Shown: positions 1 through 12,740, numbered from the stretch's first letter. The stretch: 64,000 bases of DNA from Monocercomonoides exilis (GCA_001643675.2 LSRY02000067.1:64501-128500), one strand, 5' to 3'. Notes: generated by a model from the sequence alone, not told the origin. Program-made: numbers and translations.

Positions 1-146
1 CTTGTTTGAAGGAAAATTTTCACATGAAATTTTCCATTGTTAAAAAAAAGGAGAAATATATTCAGATTATGGAATCGATAACCTTAATCGCTTCATTTTT
101 TCTTTGTGAACAAAAATAATTTTTTAACAATTTATCACATTGATAA
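1..146. other. Noncoding leader of the window
   Basis: AT-rich sequence upstream of the first gene. A perfect 9-bp hairpin stem pairs 11-19 with 27-35. A TAA lies directly before the ATG at 147 in the same frame, so coding sequence is not expected to continue upstream without another exon. No terminal repeat of a transposon is visible before the window edge. Confidence 0.5.
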
Positions 147-3100
147 ATGCAGTTTTCTATTTTATCTCCTTCAAGAAAAAGCGAGAAGTGTTCCGCTGTT
201 TGGCAATACATGGAAAAAATTTCATCCAACCAAGTGTCTGAGCTGCTGGAGTTCATGATGCTGCACACAAACAAGGGGAAAGCTATTTCAGCAAGAATTC
301 AGAAAATGTTTAATGGTTTGTTATAATTAATTATTATTTGTTATTATCAATAATCAAACAATTCACATTATTTTATCAGATACAAACAATTTCATTTTAA
401 TGAGAATTGCCAGCATTTATAACAACGAACAAAACATCCACACAAAAGTTGCATTGTTAAAGAGTGTGTGTCATGAATACTCTCTTTCGCATTTGCGGCA
501 GTTTGGATTCAGCTGTTCGGCCGGCAACTACAACCACGCAAAACAGAACAGCAGCAATCTCTCCTTTGAAATTGGATCTCCACAAAAACCTCCTATTCCA
601 CCTTCAAAAAAAAGTTTCTTTTTATTTTTTTTCAAAATAATTTTCATTTCTTTTTTTATTTATTTTTATAAATAAATGTTTAGAATTATCAAGTGAAGAT
701 GAAGCGGTTTTTCAGAAGTTTTTATTGGAAAATTCGACTGAATCGTCTGAAAATATCTGTCGAATTTCTCATTCGAAAAATAGTCTGCTTTTTTTATTAC
801 TATTTTTTGGAACAATTTCTAAAATTGATAAAATAAAACATTTTTTCTTTTATCAAAAAACAGAGAAAGATCATTTTGTTTCTTTTGATGACGATTTTAC
901 TATCATCAACAGTGATTCGAATATGGAGCAGGACGATGATCCTCTGAAAAACTATTTCATTCCTGAAGAAAATTCGAGTCATGAATTTTCAGAGAGCAAT
1001 ATTTTCCCCTTTTCGAATGAAAATGACAATAACATGGAAGTTGAATACGAAGGGGCTCACTCATCATTGCAGAGTGAAGTTGGAGAACTTTTTGAACAAA
1101 CACCAATTATTTGTTTGCATGATGATGTTGAGCGTTGTCATGACAGCAATAAAGATATATTATATCTGAGAAATGAAGATATTCAAATGGATACTGACTG
1201 CTGTCATCCTTCAAGCAACCAATTTGACAATCAGATCGATAATACCATTATTGAATCAGCATCAAATTTTGATGACCATCATGTGAATCAAAATGATAAC
1301 AATAATCAATTATCAGATATTCTGAACAATTTATCACTGCATAATTATGGAAATACATGTTGCCTTGCCTCTATCATTCAAATATTTAGAGTTATTGTGA
1401 CTCATTGTGGCAAGATTCAAAAAAGAAAAGGAAAACTGTCTTCATTTCATACAAAATTGTTCTCAATTGTGTATTGCTCATCGAAAAGTTCATCACCAAC
1501 GCATTCATTTGACAATTGTTCGTGGACGGAGCCTTTTGCAAGAAATTGGGAAAAAAGGCACAGGCTTGAGCAAAGGGCTCAACAAGAATTTTATCTCACA
1601 TTTACAAATATGTTCAGTGATTTTATCTGTGTGCTGCCAGAATTAAATAACTTGATGAACATGAACATAACATTCCCAAGTATTTGCTGTTGTTGTGGTT
1701 CCAAAACAATTGGCGCTTTGGAATCAACACCGATTATAAGGCTTAATGGAAGCAACATCGTTCAATCATTCAATGAATCATTCACTATTGGATTTTCTAA
1801 TTCAAACAACAAGGAAGCATTTTGCTCAAATTGCAGACAAACAACAAATCATTTTTCAAATTTACAAATTCTTTCTTTTCCCAAATTTTTTGCCATTTCT
1901 CTGGAAAAAGAAAAAGGAACACATAGCATGAATTTTTGCATTGACGAAAACATTAGCTTTGTTAAAGAAAATGGAGAAATCAACGCCTTAAAAAAGCATG
2001 TTGAAGGAGCTCACAATTTTTCACTAATCGCATTACTTTTTCACACTGAGAAAAATGAAAATGGGCATTTCTTTTGCTTATGCAAACATCACAAATTGTT
2101 CAGTTATTCATCTTCAAATCAAAGTTTTGGTTGGATTTATTGCAACGATTCATACGTGTCACACGTTCGCAACAACATTCAAACAATCATTGATGAACAA
2201 GCAAGTTGTGGAAACGTACCAATTCTTTCTGTCTATGTTCAAGTGAACAATAATGAGCGGGACTCTGTTGAAATTCCAATTTCCCCAACACTAACGAACA
2301 ACAAATTTATTTCTCGTCAACAGAATTCATCTGAGAAAACTTTATCAACAATCTCAAATGTTTTCACTTCACAAGAGCTCCCCACTTCTTCGTTTCGACA
2401 GAATAATCAACAAAGAACATCTGTTGAATTTTTTTCCAACATTCCAAACACTTCTAACTTCACTTCACAGTATTTCAATACAAACACTTCATCAAATTCA
2501 TTCATTGAATCAGAAAAAAACTCCATTTCACATCATTCAAGATCAATAGATGATACAATACAATCATTTTCCAACTCATTATCTGTATCAAAAAATGAAA
2601 AACAACACGCAAAATCTATCATTTCCAACTCCTTATGTAAATCACCAAATAAAATAACTCATAGAAATAAGCATCCAACTTCTCATTGTCATCAAAATAA
2701 AGAATTTTGTTTTTCTCATCCGTTGAAATCTTATGATCAAGCAAGTTCGAAGCGAGAGACAACTGTGCACAAGCAACCAACCAGACTTATTTCCATGCCA
2801 AAAACAAAGCTATACGAAAAATTTAAAGAGTTGAACATAAAAATGTCTCTCAGCACATTCTACAAAAAAACGACTCACTTAAAGTGTGCCAAAAGGTGTT
2901 CTGATCTCTGTGATCTTTGTCAGAGATATGAATCGCTTCAAAAGAGGAAGGAGTATCTAATCACACAAGGTAAGCAACTTAATGCAAATGAAAATGTCAT
3001 TATGTCATTAATTGAGAATCATAAGAAAATTGCGTCCAATCAACAATCTCACTTTCGTCTTTTGAAAAATAACATATCGAAAGATGAAGCATTGCTTTTG

Positions 3101-4000
3101 TTCGACTCTAAAGAAAACTGGAATGTACCCATTAAGCAAAACAGTGTCAGCAAGGACTTCTACAACAAACAGGAGGTGTCTCATCTGTGCATCATTGTCT
3201 ATCTGAGAAATAAAGAAAATAATTTAGAAAAGCATGTTTTCAATTTTTTGTCAAACGTGATGTCACAAGATTATCGTTTTGTAATCGACTGTCTCGATAA
3301 CGTGTTGAGATTGAGTTTTCTGCAACAAAGAAAGACTTTTCATTTTATGTGTGACACTGGAACACACTTTCGAAATTCTTATCTTCTCCATTATCTCTTA
3401 TCTGATTCTTCTCGTTTTGCACGTGGAAAGCATTGCACACTTTCATTCTTTTGCGAGAAACACGGAAAGTGTGAATGCGACGGAGAATTCGGTTATTTGA
3501 CAAGGTGCATCAACGATAACATTGACGGTGAAACAGAGTTGAATAATATTGATGACTTTATTGAGTTTTTTCAGAAATATTCTCTAAATGGATTGACTCC
3601 TGAAACCAATTTGAATGAATCATCTTATTCTATTAGAAGATACTTTTTAAAGTTTGTTTTCTTTACTTGCATTAATATTATGTTCATTTTTTTTGATTAC
3701 AATTTCAGATACATTCCAAGCAATATCATACTGTGGAAGAAAATGGAAGTTCAGTCATTGAAAACGTATTTGTTTTACGAAAAACGAGGGAAGGAAATTT
3801 TTCGCTCTGTCTTTTCACCGAAAAACTCTGAAGGCGAATCAAGAATAGCATATAAGGAGTCGCGATCAAGAGACGAAAGGAAAAGAAAAAACAATGAATG
3901 TTTCAAGTCAAATCCTTCAAAGAACATAATTGGAATTCAAACACAAAATATGCTAAATAATAGAATAAATAATTGTTCAAATTTTTGTGATAACAGTTAA
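147..4000 (+). CDS. Ubiquitin-specific protease domain fused to a DDE transposase-like domain
   Basis: My model has five exons: 147-315, 380-613, 684-782, 864-3651 and 3709-4000 (1193 residues). Introns 316-379 and 614-683 are required to join frames and fit by phase. Introns 783-863 (81 nt) and 3652-3708 (57 nt) are T-rich, GT-AG and divisible by three, so their removal is inferred. The middle holds a USP fold: Cys box NYGNTCCLASIIQ (catalytic Cys codon at 1358), two zinc-type CxxC pairs, and His box ENGHFFCLCKH (His codon at 2066) followed by YCNDSYV, so the triad looks intact. The C-terminal part has the motif series of a widespread eukaryotic transposase family: a DLCDLCQRY cysteine motif, LLFDSKENWNVP, FMCDTGTHFRNSYLL and FFCEKHGKCECDGEFG, giving candidate catalytic Asp residues. 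Function is inferred: a mobile-element protein with a deubiquitinase module, or a domesticated transposase. No terminal repeats were found flanking it. Confidence 0.72.
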
Positions 4001-4041
4001 TCTTCAATCTTTGAACCTAATATTTGATTTTTCACTTTTTT

Positions 4042-4310
4042 GATGAATCAAACTTTTGTTTTGAAAACAAAAAATATTTTTCTAACGGGAATGTTTATTG
4101 ATCAAGCTCTAATCATTATGTTTTTAACATTATTTTTGGGGTACTGCTTTTTTGCATTGATGCAAGGAAGTGGCTAGGCTGATTCCATCCTGGGATTGTG
4201 CTGTGACCGGTCCAGCACAATCCCTTGCAGGCTTTGGGGCCAGAATCAGCCTCCCAGGATAAACTTCCTGTTGGAATCATTTTTTGTTTCAAAACAAAAG
4301 TTTGATTCAT
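4042..4310. repeat. Small element bounded by 32-34 bp inverted repeats
   Basis: The left arm 4042-4075 and right arm 4279-4310 are near-perfect reverse complements (core ATGAATCAAACTTTTGTTTT). They enclose about 200 bp that is markedly more GC-rich than its surroundings. The arrangement looks like a non-autonomous (MITE-like) element. I see no target-site duplication. It sits between the end of the USP-transposase gene and the truncated start of a Pmp-like pseudogene, so it may mark a breakpoint. Confidence 0.55.
4176..4260. other. GC-rich multi-stem core with competing pairings
   Basis: Three perfect inverted pairings overlap here: 4176-4185 with 4243-4252 (10 bp), 4192-4203 with 4213-4224 (12 bp, 9-nt loop), and 4187-4195 with 4252-4260 (9 bp). 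The third pairing uses bases 4192-4195 and 4252, which are needed by the other two, so the folds are mutually exclusive. It could be a structured RNA or the internal hairpin of the surrounding element. Transcription is not shown. Confidence 0.4.
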
Positions 4311-4500
4311 TAGTATTTTTTTAGTGAATGTCGACATTCACAAAATTTTGAGAGTTCTCATGTATTTGTATTTTTTTTTCTCATTTTTGATTTCAGCGAA
4401 TATCAAACTAATTTTTTCTTATTGTCCTGTTTTTGAAAAATTCAAATTATGCACAATCAGGCTCTTGAACAAAGAACGAAAAAGAGGAAACAATAATTAG

Positions 4501-6699
4501 CAGCAGTATGTGAAGCCTTCACTTCCATGGACAACAATTGGGCTTGGGCTGAAGCATCTTCCAAACGATTTCTTCAGTCAGATGTTTGTCGATGAGGTAT
4601 CTGTGATTGATGAGGAAGTTGGATTAAGCACACTCACAGTGAGCGGGATGCATGAGGTGCAGAGTCGAGTGGTTGTGAAAGAGAGGATGAATTGCGGAAA
4701 AGAAATGATTGTGGAGACAAATGTACAGGTGTATATGCGACGGATTCATTTAACATTTGAAGAAGTGGAACCAACACCAAATCCACTTCCAACGGCACAT
4801 TCATCATTTATGAAGATAAGTTCGGGAAATACATCGATCAGCTTGTGTTAATTGGAGTGTGTGAGCTCGGCTGAGAAGGAAATGGTGGAAGTGCAATTCT
4901 GCCTGATATAAGTGGAAAGAGGGAAATGTGAAATCAGGAATATGAGTGTTATGTGGCTTTCATTTTTGAGAGAAGCAATGATGCAAATTGAAGGGGATTC
5001 TGAAGTGAATGTGTTAATATTCAGAAATATTGAGGCAAACAAAGACTGTATGAAGATCAGTGGAGCTGAGAATGGAAAGATAGAAAAAATGGAAGTAAGA
5101 GATGTGAAGATGGGAAAAGGATGGTTGGTTAAGGTGAATGGTGATGAAGAAGATATGAGCAACAGAGAGGAAAGTGAGCTTTCGTTTTCCGTATTATCAT
5201 CTTCATTTGAAAACGTCACTTGTGTTAATGAGAGTGCATGAATGATCGATGTTGAAATGATGGAAGGAAATGTGGAGTTTTCGAACAGTTCGTTTGGTGT
5301 GTGTTCATCAAAAAGAAAGAAAGTGAAGATGATATATCTTTTGAAGTGCAAAAATATTTTGATGAAGCAATGCTTGCTTGATGGGAAAACAAATGAAAAA
5401 AATTTGAATGAGGAATTTGATGCGTGCAAATGGAATGGATCAGTTGTTGAGATGAAGGAGAGCTCGGGGGAGATTAAGGATACGAGTTTTGTGAACTGCT
5501 CTGATGGAGGTCTTTCTATTTGGGGAGGGAGTGCGGAGATTAACGCAGGGAATTTCACTAACAACAACCCAAACATTAAAAAATATCCATCAGCCAGGAG
5601 GAATATTCTCTGCTCTGATTTGGGGATGTTGAAGGTGGCAAGTGTGAAAGGAGGAGATGGATGGAAGGATAATACTTCGCTTTGGATGTTGAATGAAGAG
5701 TGCAATTTTGAAGGGATTGTTTCTGAAAGAGATTCATCATTTTTCATTCCTGTGTTGGAGAGTGCAGAAGCAAAAAAATAGACAGACAGAATGAAGCTGA
5801 CATTCAAAGGATTGCTTCTTATTCCATGCAATCTGTCATTCTCAGTTGTGAAGAGAAAAGGAGAGGAGAAAGAGATTGAAAAATACAAGTTCGATGGAAA
5901 AGGATTTTTATCAGAAAGAGAAGTTGAAGGAAGTGTGGGAAAAGATTTGATCAGCAATTGTGGAAATGAAACAGAAGTGAGTGTTTCTGTTTTATTTGGG
6001 AATGTAGAATCTCCATCATCAACAGATTCATTCATACTGAAGAATGCAAGCGAAACAAAGATTAATGGAGATGAAAGAATTGTTGAAAGTGGAAAAGAAG
6101 GAAAATTTTCATGGGCATTAATCATGATTGCGATGTTTGCTGTGCTGTTTTTGATTGTTCTTATCATTGCTATTGCTTTTATTGTTCGATGGAGAAAGCA
6201 AAAGAGAAGAACAGAAGAATTAGAAGAGATTGTGAATGATACGGTGAAGAAAGATCCGAAGGCATTTGAGATGGTGACGATGGAGATGTCTCCAGAGGAG
6301 CAGTGGAGAAGGGCAGAGAAGAAGAATGAAGAGAAGATCAAGAAGAGAGTGTATGAAAAAAGTTTGGGACACTCGGAGTCATCAGAGCATTTGCTGAGTG
6401 AATGTGGCTCAACAGAATACATTCTTGGAAAAGACTCAGACAAAATTCCCGAATGGGTATTGGAGAAAGTTGAGGAAGAAGAGGAAGATACAAGAAAGAG
6501 ATCACTCTCATTATCAGTCTCGTCCACTTCAACCACTTTGACGATTGATTCAGATTCAACACTTGTTCGAGGGGAGGATTTGTGTTCAACAACTTCATCC
6601 AAGATGAATCATGAAGATACCATAGTGTGGTTGTCTTCTCGTGAAGAGCTGATTACAGATTTGAGGGATTCGTTGTTCATGCCACTTTTCACAAATTAA
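4501..6699 (+). pseudogene. Truncated Pmp-like beta-helix surface protein, membrane anchor retained
   Basis: This is the C-terminal part of a polymorphic-membrane-protein-like gene. Its TSLWMLNEECNFEG and LLLIPCNLSFSVV stretches match, in order, the end of the intact minus-strand copy at 29.2-34.2 kb. A transmembrane helix (SWALIMIAMFAVLFLIVLII, near 6112-6180) is followed by a basic stop-transfer stretch and a long acidic/Ser-rich tail to the stop at 6697-6699. It starts abruptly after a TAG at 4498-4500, with no signal peptide or N-terminal modules. Frame 1 is interrupted by TGA at 5239 and TAG at 5779. Between about 4820 and 4915 another frame reads better (KYIDQLVLIGVCELG, GNGGSAILPDISGKR), suggesting two compensating indels instead of the two TAA codons at 4849 and 4909. 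From 5791 onward 302 codons are open. A 584-codon ORF on the opposite strand is only a shadow. Confidence 0.75.
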
Positions 6700-8400
6700 C
6701 CAGATAAGGGAGCAGGTGATTGATGCTCTTCAGAATATATTGCTGACAACTGTTCTAATCTTCCTTTTAAAAAATAATCAGATTCTTCTCTTTTCGAAAT
6801 GTTGACGTTCTTCAATATGTGTTATAAAAAAAAGTTGACTTAAGATTATTTTAATTTAAAAAGCAATCTGTTAAAACGGTGAATTTTCTGCATCGCCATA
6901 TGATTCTTTTGTTCATTTTATAAACAAATAATAATAATGAAGATAAATGCTTTTTTATATCTGCCTTCAATGAAAGATAATACTAACAAATGATCATTTT
7001 CTCTCTTTTAAATTAAATTTACAAAAAAGCAAAACAAATACATCATTCGAAACAAACTCAAACATTTTCATCCTTTTAGAAACTTCATTTTCATCAAATG
7101 CAAATCATGTGATTTATATTTCAATAGCTTTAACGTTTGCATTATATCTCTCAATTTCAGCTTTTTCTTTCAGTTGATTTCATCAAATTTTACTCAAATA
7201 TTTTTGATAATCAAATGAATGAAAAGGAATAGATAATGAGAAGAATAAAATTGTGAATAAACATAAATCTCAATATAATATAATTTTATTAATTATTGAT
7301 ATATAATATCACAAAATTTAAAACAGTTTTGGTTTCTGGTGATAATAATAATAAAACAAGTGAATTGATGATATGGAAAATGAGGCAATACATATAATTT
7401 CTTGAAATCATCGATATAATGAAGTTTGAAATGAGCTTCTGAATAGTAGAAACAAACATTTGAATGATGGAAAAAAGTAAATTTATATACAACGTTAAAT
7501 CTATTCTTTCGTTTTTGATACAATTAAAAATCCTATTTGCGAAAAAAAGCCAATCAAAATTTATAGTTTTATATTTTTTTGAACAAAATGAAATAATGAA
7601 TAATAAGTTCACACTTGCAAAATTGGATATTAATGAACGTATTGTATGAGAAATTTCAGCACATTATTCAAGAGATATCAAAAAAATATTCATTCTGTTT
7701 CCACCATTTCCCAAACTTTATTATGGTTTAAATGATCCATGCCAGAAAGAAATTTGGACCAACTTTCAATGAGTGATTTCAAAGAAAAGAAATAAATGCT
7801 TATATTACAAATAGATAATTTTTGTATGTTTGAGATTGTTTTATTGAAAATGTTTTCAAAAAAAAAAAATACCCCCGAAAAAATTTATGATTTCAAAAAT
7901 AATCACCCATATAAATATTTTTGATTTCATTCTTTTGCTTTCTTCAACAAAGCTTTTTATATTGATGGTAGATAAGAATGAATTGTTTAAATGTATGAAT
8001 TTGTTTTTCATTGTTTTGATCAATTTTTATTTTCTTCATCAAATTCAAAAAATTTAAGAAAATCATATCATTTGATAGATGAGAAAATATGAAGTGAGAT
8101 GGTTCAATGAATAAATGAGAGCTTTAATAATATCTCGTTTGACACAGATCAAAATAGAATATGCTGTGAATTTGACTTTTCTTAATAAATTACAGTAATA
8201 TTGTTGATTACAAAAATTAATTAACACTGTTTTAATGAAAAAATGCAAAAATCTTAATTTCAATAACCAACAAAAAAAATAGATTAAACCCATAATACTA
8301 TATTCTTGTTTTTCATTTTTTTATTTTTAAAAACTTAAAAGATATATATTTTGACAATTTTCCGAATTCATTATTTTGTTGTATTTTTCACAATATAACC
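6700..8400. other. AT-rich intergenic region
   Basis: About 1.7 kb of very AT-rich sequence between a plus-strand and a minus-strand Pmp-like relic. The small ORFs inside (for example 7289-7612, minus) are Phe/Ile/Asn-rich low-complexity translations with no domain. I see no gene. Confidence 0.6.
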
Positions 8401-8402
8401 TC

Positions 8403-10620
8403 TTTTAAAAACAATGAATAAATCAGAATGATGTTTTTAATTTTCTTTTTTAAATACAAATAACAAAATTTGAAATTGTGGCATTGAATAACATATGAAA
8501 TATCAAAATGATTTTAATAAAGTTTTCATTTGTATTCAGAAAAAGAAAACCACAAAAATTTATTTTCACTCCTTCTTTCAAAATTATTGTTCCAATTTGT
8601 GCTTTGCTTGAAGAAGATACCAACTCAACTTTGATCCCACCTCCATTTCCATTCACACGCTTGAATTCCTCAATCGTTGTGTTTCACACCACAAATGTCT
8701 TCCCTCCCCTCACACTCTTTGCCACCACCGATCCATCTCCTCCTGTCCGATTCACATTCCGAATTGTCATATTCCCCAGCACACTCTCTCCTGATGGCGA
8801 TCCTGCTGATGATAGTTCAGCGAAAAGAGGCTGTGATATTTTCATGTTTTTGATCTCAACATCTACCATCTTCAGCTGACTCAGCGTCACTTCAAATACA
8901 GATGACGAGATTCCACTCCCTCCTGATGTCGAAGAGTCGATCACCACATCCTCCAGCGAAAGTGTCCCGCTCCCCAGTGACACCACAAACACGCTTGGCG
9001 ACGAGCTTCTTGTCGCGTTGTGATCGATCCCAACATGCCCCCACCTCCAGTTGGCCAGAAGATATGCTGAACAGTGTTGTTGCAGGCGGAGAAAGCGCAC
9101 TCGTCCCAATCACACTCACTGCTTTCCCTCTCCCAACAACTGAAATCTTCTTTTCCCCAACATTGATTGTTTCCTCTTCGTTTTGATGCTTTCCACTCAG
9201 CAACGTGATTGTCAAGCTCAGCTGAGCCATGCTCGAACTCACTGCATGCCCCACTGTCTTGCACGGCGCTGCCTCACTCATCCCACACAGATTGCTCACT
9301 TCCACTCACCCCAACATATCGATCCTTCATCCCTTCCTTCAACCATTCCTTCTTTTCTGTATGCTGATATTGCCAACCGCCTGAATAATAAGCATAGTAT
9401 AATCTGTTTGCATCGCTATTCGTTGTATACGATTCACAGAATGGGTTATTCGATGAGAAGAGATTGTAATAATAGTAATACATTACATCGTAATAATGAA
9501 AAATGGAATCAGTGTATCTTCAATCATGGAAGAAGAAGAAATATCAATAAATGTTGTTGCTTGGAAGTGTTGATTGACTTGGCCCGAAATTCATGCCTCC
9601 GCCATATGATACTGCTGAACGTGAAATAAACTGAATGCTTCACATTTTGAATTGCGTCGCAAGAACAGTTGCACAACACATGCCTCCACCCCAATTATTT
9701 GCAAGAGAGCACGAAGTGAAACTGCAGTCAAACACACACGAGTTCCCTCCTACTCCATTTTCTTCTCTTATGCATCCTGTTTCTGAAACATTAAAACTGT
9801 ACAATCGAAAACCACCACCTTCGCTGTTTGCTTTGCAATTCTTAAATTCGCTCCCACTAATCCGAACACATTCCAAAATCGAATATTCATACATTCCTCC
9901 TCCGTAATGGTTTTGTGCTGTGCAAGCATTGAACACATTATTTTCGATATGCACAGACTTGATTGCATGACACATAATTCCGCCTCCGCCTCAGTAAGCA
10001 TATGCGGTGCATCCATTGAATGCGCAATGAGAAACTGAAAGTTCTCCATTTCCCTTGTTGTACATGTTAAATTGCTCCATTTGAAGCATCATCAGTGTAA
10101 TCATTATTTGTTCCTGTTGCATTCGATCTGCTCCATTCGCACCAAATAAATGAATTTGCTCCATTTTCCGTTATGCTCTGCCTCTCTGGCTGTTTATTAT
10201 TATCTTCAGTTCCTTCACATTTAACATTCCTTGTCTTGCAACATCCGATGAATGATGTATTTGAGGCTGTCAAAGAGGCATAGGGGTTGTTCAGAGAAGT
10301 AACAATTCCTCCATCATATGCATCACACACTGATGAAAATGAGCAGCTACTCAAAAAATATGTAGCTTGGGTTGACATAGTGGTTGCAGATGAGCATGCA
10401 TCATTTGCTGTTGAGATGTTGAAAAAAGTGAGTCTGGAGAGGGATACAAGGGGTATTGAAGGGGATGAAAGGAATGAGGTTGAAGATTGGATAAGAGATT
10501 CTCTCACAGAAGTTCTTCCTTTTCCTTCTCTTCCCCATACCTCTTAGTGCTATATCGTATGATATCCCATTGAGCTTGAGTTCCTCTTTCCTGCTTCTTC
10601 TGCTGCTGCTTCCAAAAAGA
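8403..10620 (-). pseudogene. Frameshifted Pmp-like beta-helix pseudogene
   Basis: Reading the minus strand from about 10.6 kb down gives Pmp-like protein in changing frames: a Ser-rich start with SFIWCEWSRSNATGT and DDASNGAI (about 10.5-10.07 kb), then ENNVFNACTAQNHYGGGM and SLANNWGGGM (9975-9640), then a module start SNLCGMSEAAPCKTVGHAV (9305-9060), then GHVGIDHNATRSSSPSVF and later NGNGGGIKVELVS (9109-8450). At least three frame changes are needed, near 10065, 9290 and 9055 (the last beside a G-run), plus in-frame stops such as the TGA before the GGGGIMCH segment and another near 8680. There is no transmembrane tail, so the 3' end is lost too. It is a dead copy of the family intact at 29.2-34.2 kb. 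Confidence 0.75.
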
Positions 10621-12740
10621 TTTTTGTAAAAATAAATTCCACAAAAATTCCTTTTCCCATTCTCTTCAGTATTTTCCGTTTCGCTCATTCTGCCAAACAC
10701 TCTTCGGTTGCCCATTTCTCCCAATTTCTTCCAGGAATGCCCAGAAAAAAAAGCGGTGTTTCCACATCCCATGTTTCATGCTCCCCCAGCGCTTTTGACA
10801 ACATCTGATCGCATCACACATCAATCAAATCAAAAAAATACAAATAAAAATAAAAAATGATATATGAAGAAAATGAACAAACAAGAATAAAATACCTCCA
10901 CAAATCTTCATTTCTCTTCACTCCCCTCGTCCCCTGTTTGCCTCTCTCCAAATACCTCTCACCCCAGGATCATTCACTCAAAGCACCACACACACCACGC
11001 CTTCGCCTTTCAAACCCAATTCCAAATAAAAAAATGAGATGTTATTTTCACCCGATCTTCCATTGCCCATTCAACATCACTCTCAGCACTCTTCTCTTCT
11101 CATATTCCTCCATCCAGTCCTCAATCCAAAAAAATATAGAATATTTCTCTTCTTCATCTCATTCTTCTAGCAAGGATAAAAAAAACAATCTGCGTTCCAT
11201 CGACATCCCTCAGGCAACATGTGATGGCTTTCCACGCATCTTTCGGCAATTTACTCAATATCCTCAATAAATAAAAAAGATGCAACACAAAATCAAATAT
11301 AAAATATCAAATATATAAATTCTCATGAAACAAATCATCAAACCTGTCTCCTCTTTCACCATGAAAGGCTCACAAAGCAATCGCACATTCCATTTCCTGT
11401 GCTGCCTCGACTGCCCAGATGAGCATGACTGCATTCCCAAACATCCTGTCCAGACCTCTCATCCCCATCTCCTTGCTTCCCATCATTTCCTCCATTCTCT
11501 TGTTCCTGTTAGCAATCATCGATGCGTGCCTTCCAACACACACCCACCTCAATCATCTCTAATCATTGCCAGCCATCAACTCCCTAAAATACAACATTCA
11601 ACTCGCTTTTGTCTCCCCCTTTAAAAATAAAAAAATTGTGTGTGAAAATCCCAGCTGCAATGTGTTCCTCCGTCAAACAGGCACTCCACCCCACACTCTC
11701 CATTCCCCTCCCCTTTCCTGCTCCTTCTCACAAACATTGTTTCCCACGCTCGCCTTTCTTTTCCAAAAAAGGAACTGCAAAAAAATCATCCCATCAAACA
11801 CAGCTGCTGCAAGCACCATTTTCACTTGTGGGCATCCACTTCTCTGATCAGCCACAAACTGAACCCTGCTCCCCACAAACAAACTCGCTTATAAATCAAA
11901 CACTGCCAAACACATGACATTCAGAAAATGAACAAAATATCCCCAAAACAAGTTTAATTATTGTTTCCACACACCCCTCTCAACAACTTCCATTTTCACT
12001 CAGCCATTGCCGAGAAAAAAAAATATATATATATAAAAATGATTTATTGGTTTGAGTCTTTTTTGTAATGGATTCTGTGATCATTAGATTTGAAAAAACG
12101 GAATATTCCATTCACAGAATGAGACTACCGTGAATGAGCGTTATCTGTAGAACTAGAAATATTATTTCCTGTGTGGCAACAGACAATGGTGGAGATGCAA
12201 AATTTTTTGAATTCTTTCTGATGATTTTTGTCAATTGGATGGCCAAGGAGAATACAACAATTTCATCAATAACGCAAAAAACATAATGTATGCAATTTTT
12301 ATTGTTCTATTGATTGTGAAGATATTTCCGTCTGTATCCTCTCCAAAGTGCAGGAATGTGAGTTATTATTGAAATGGCCAATCTCCGCTTTGTGGAGCAA
12401 TGCGATGCAAATGGAGCAGATTGTTATATAGCCATTGGGAAATAAAGGAAGTTACGCAAGATACATGATTTTTATTTGGAACAAGAGGTGAAAACAAATT
12501 CAACTTTCATATTATAAAATGAAGATAACAAGAAGGAATTCTGTGAAGGACAAAATCTGCACAATATTATATAGCATTTTGGAATGTTAGGCAGGGGGAG
12601 CAGTTTGGGGTATTTTTTGGCAAGGAAAGTGGCTGGCAATATCGAGGGAAGGATATTTATCATAAAAAGAAGGCAAGAATTCAATGGAAAAAAGGAGAAC
12701 CCCAAAATATCCGTTTAATTTATAAAGTTTTCCTGTTTCT
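10621..12740. other. Decayed gene-like DNA, no assignable gene
   Basis: Base composition rises toward coding-like values, and short minus-strand segments look protein-like, for example KLPKDAWKAITCCLRDVDG (about 11,265-11,150) and GNAVMLIWAVEAAQEMECAI (about 11,440-11,370). None is longer than about 100 codons, frames are broken, and I recognise no family. A perfect pair ATTCTGTGA/TCACAGAAT near 12,070-12,120 makes a small hairpin. Treat as a relic region. Confidence 0.35.

Noticed and set aside
4116-4337. 73-codon minus-strand ORF over the GC-rich core
   Set aside because: It is created by inverted-repeat DNA, has no family resemblance, and the stems explain the base composition better.
4848-6602. 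584-codon open frame on the minus strand
   Set aside because: It is antisense to the Pmp-like relic; its Ser/Phe/Leu-rich translation mirrors Lys/Glu-rich codons on the other strand and shows no domain, while the plus strand matches a known architecture.
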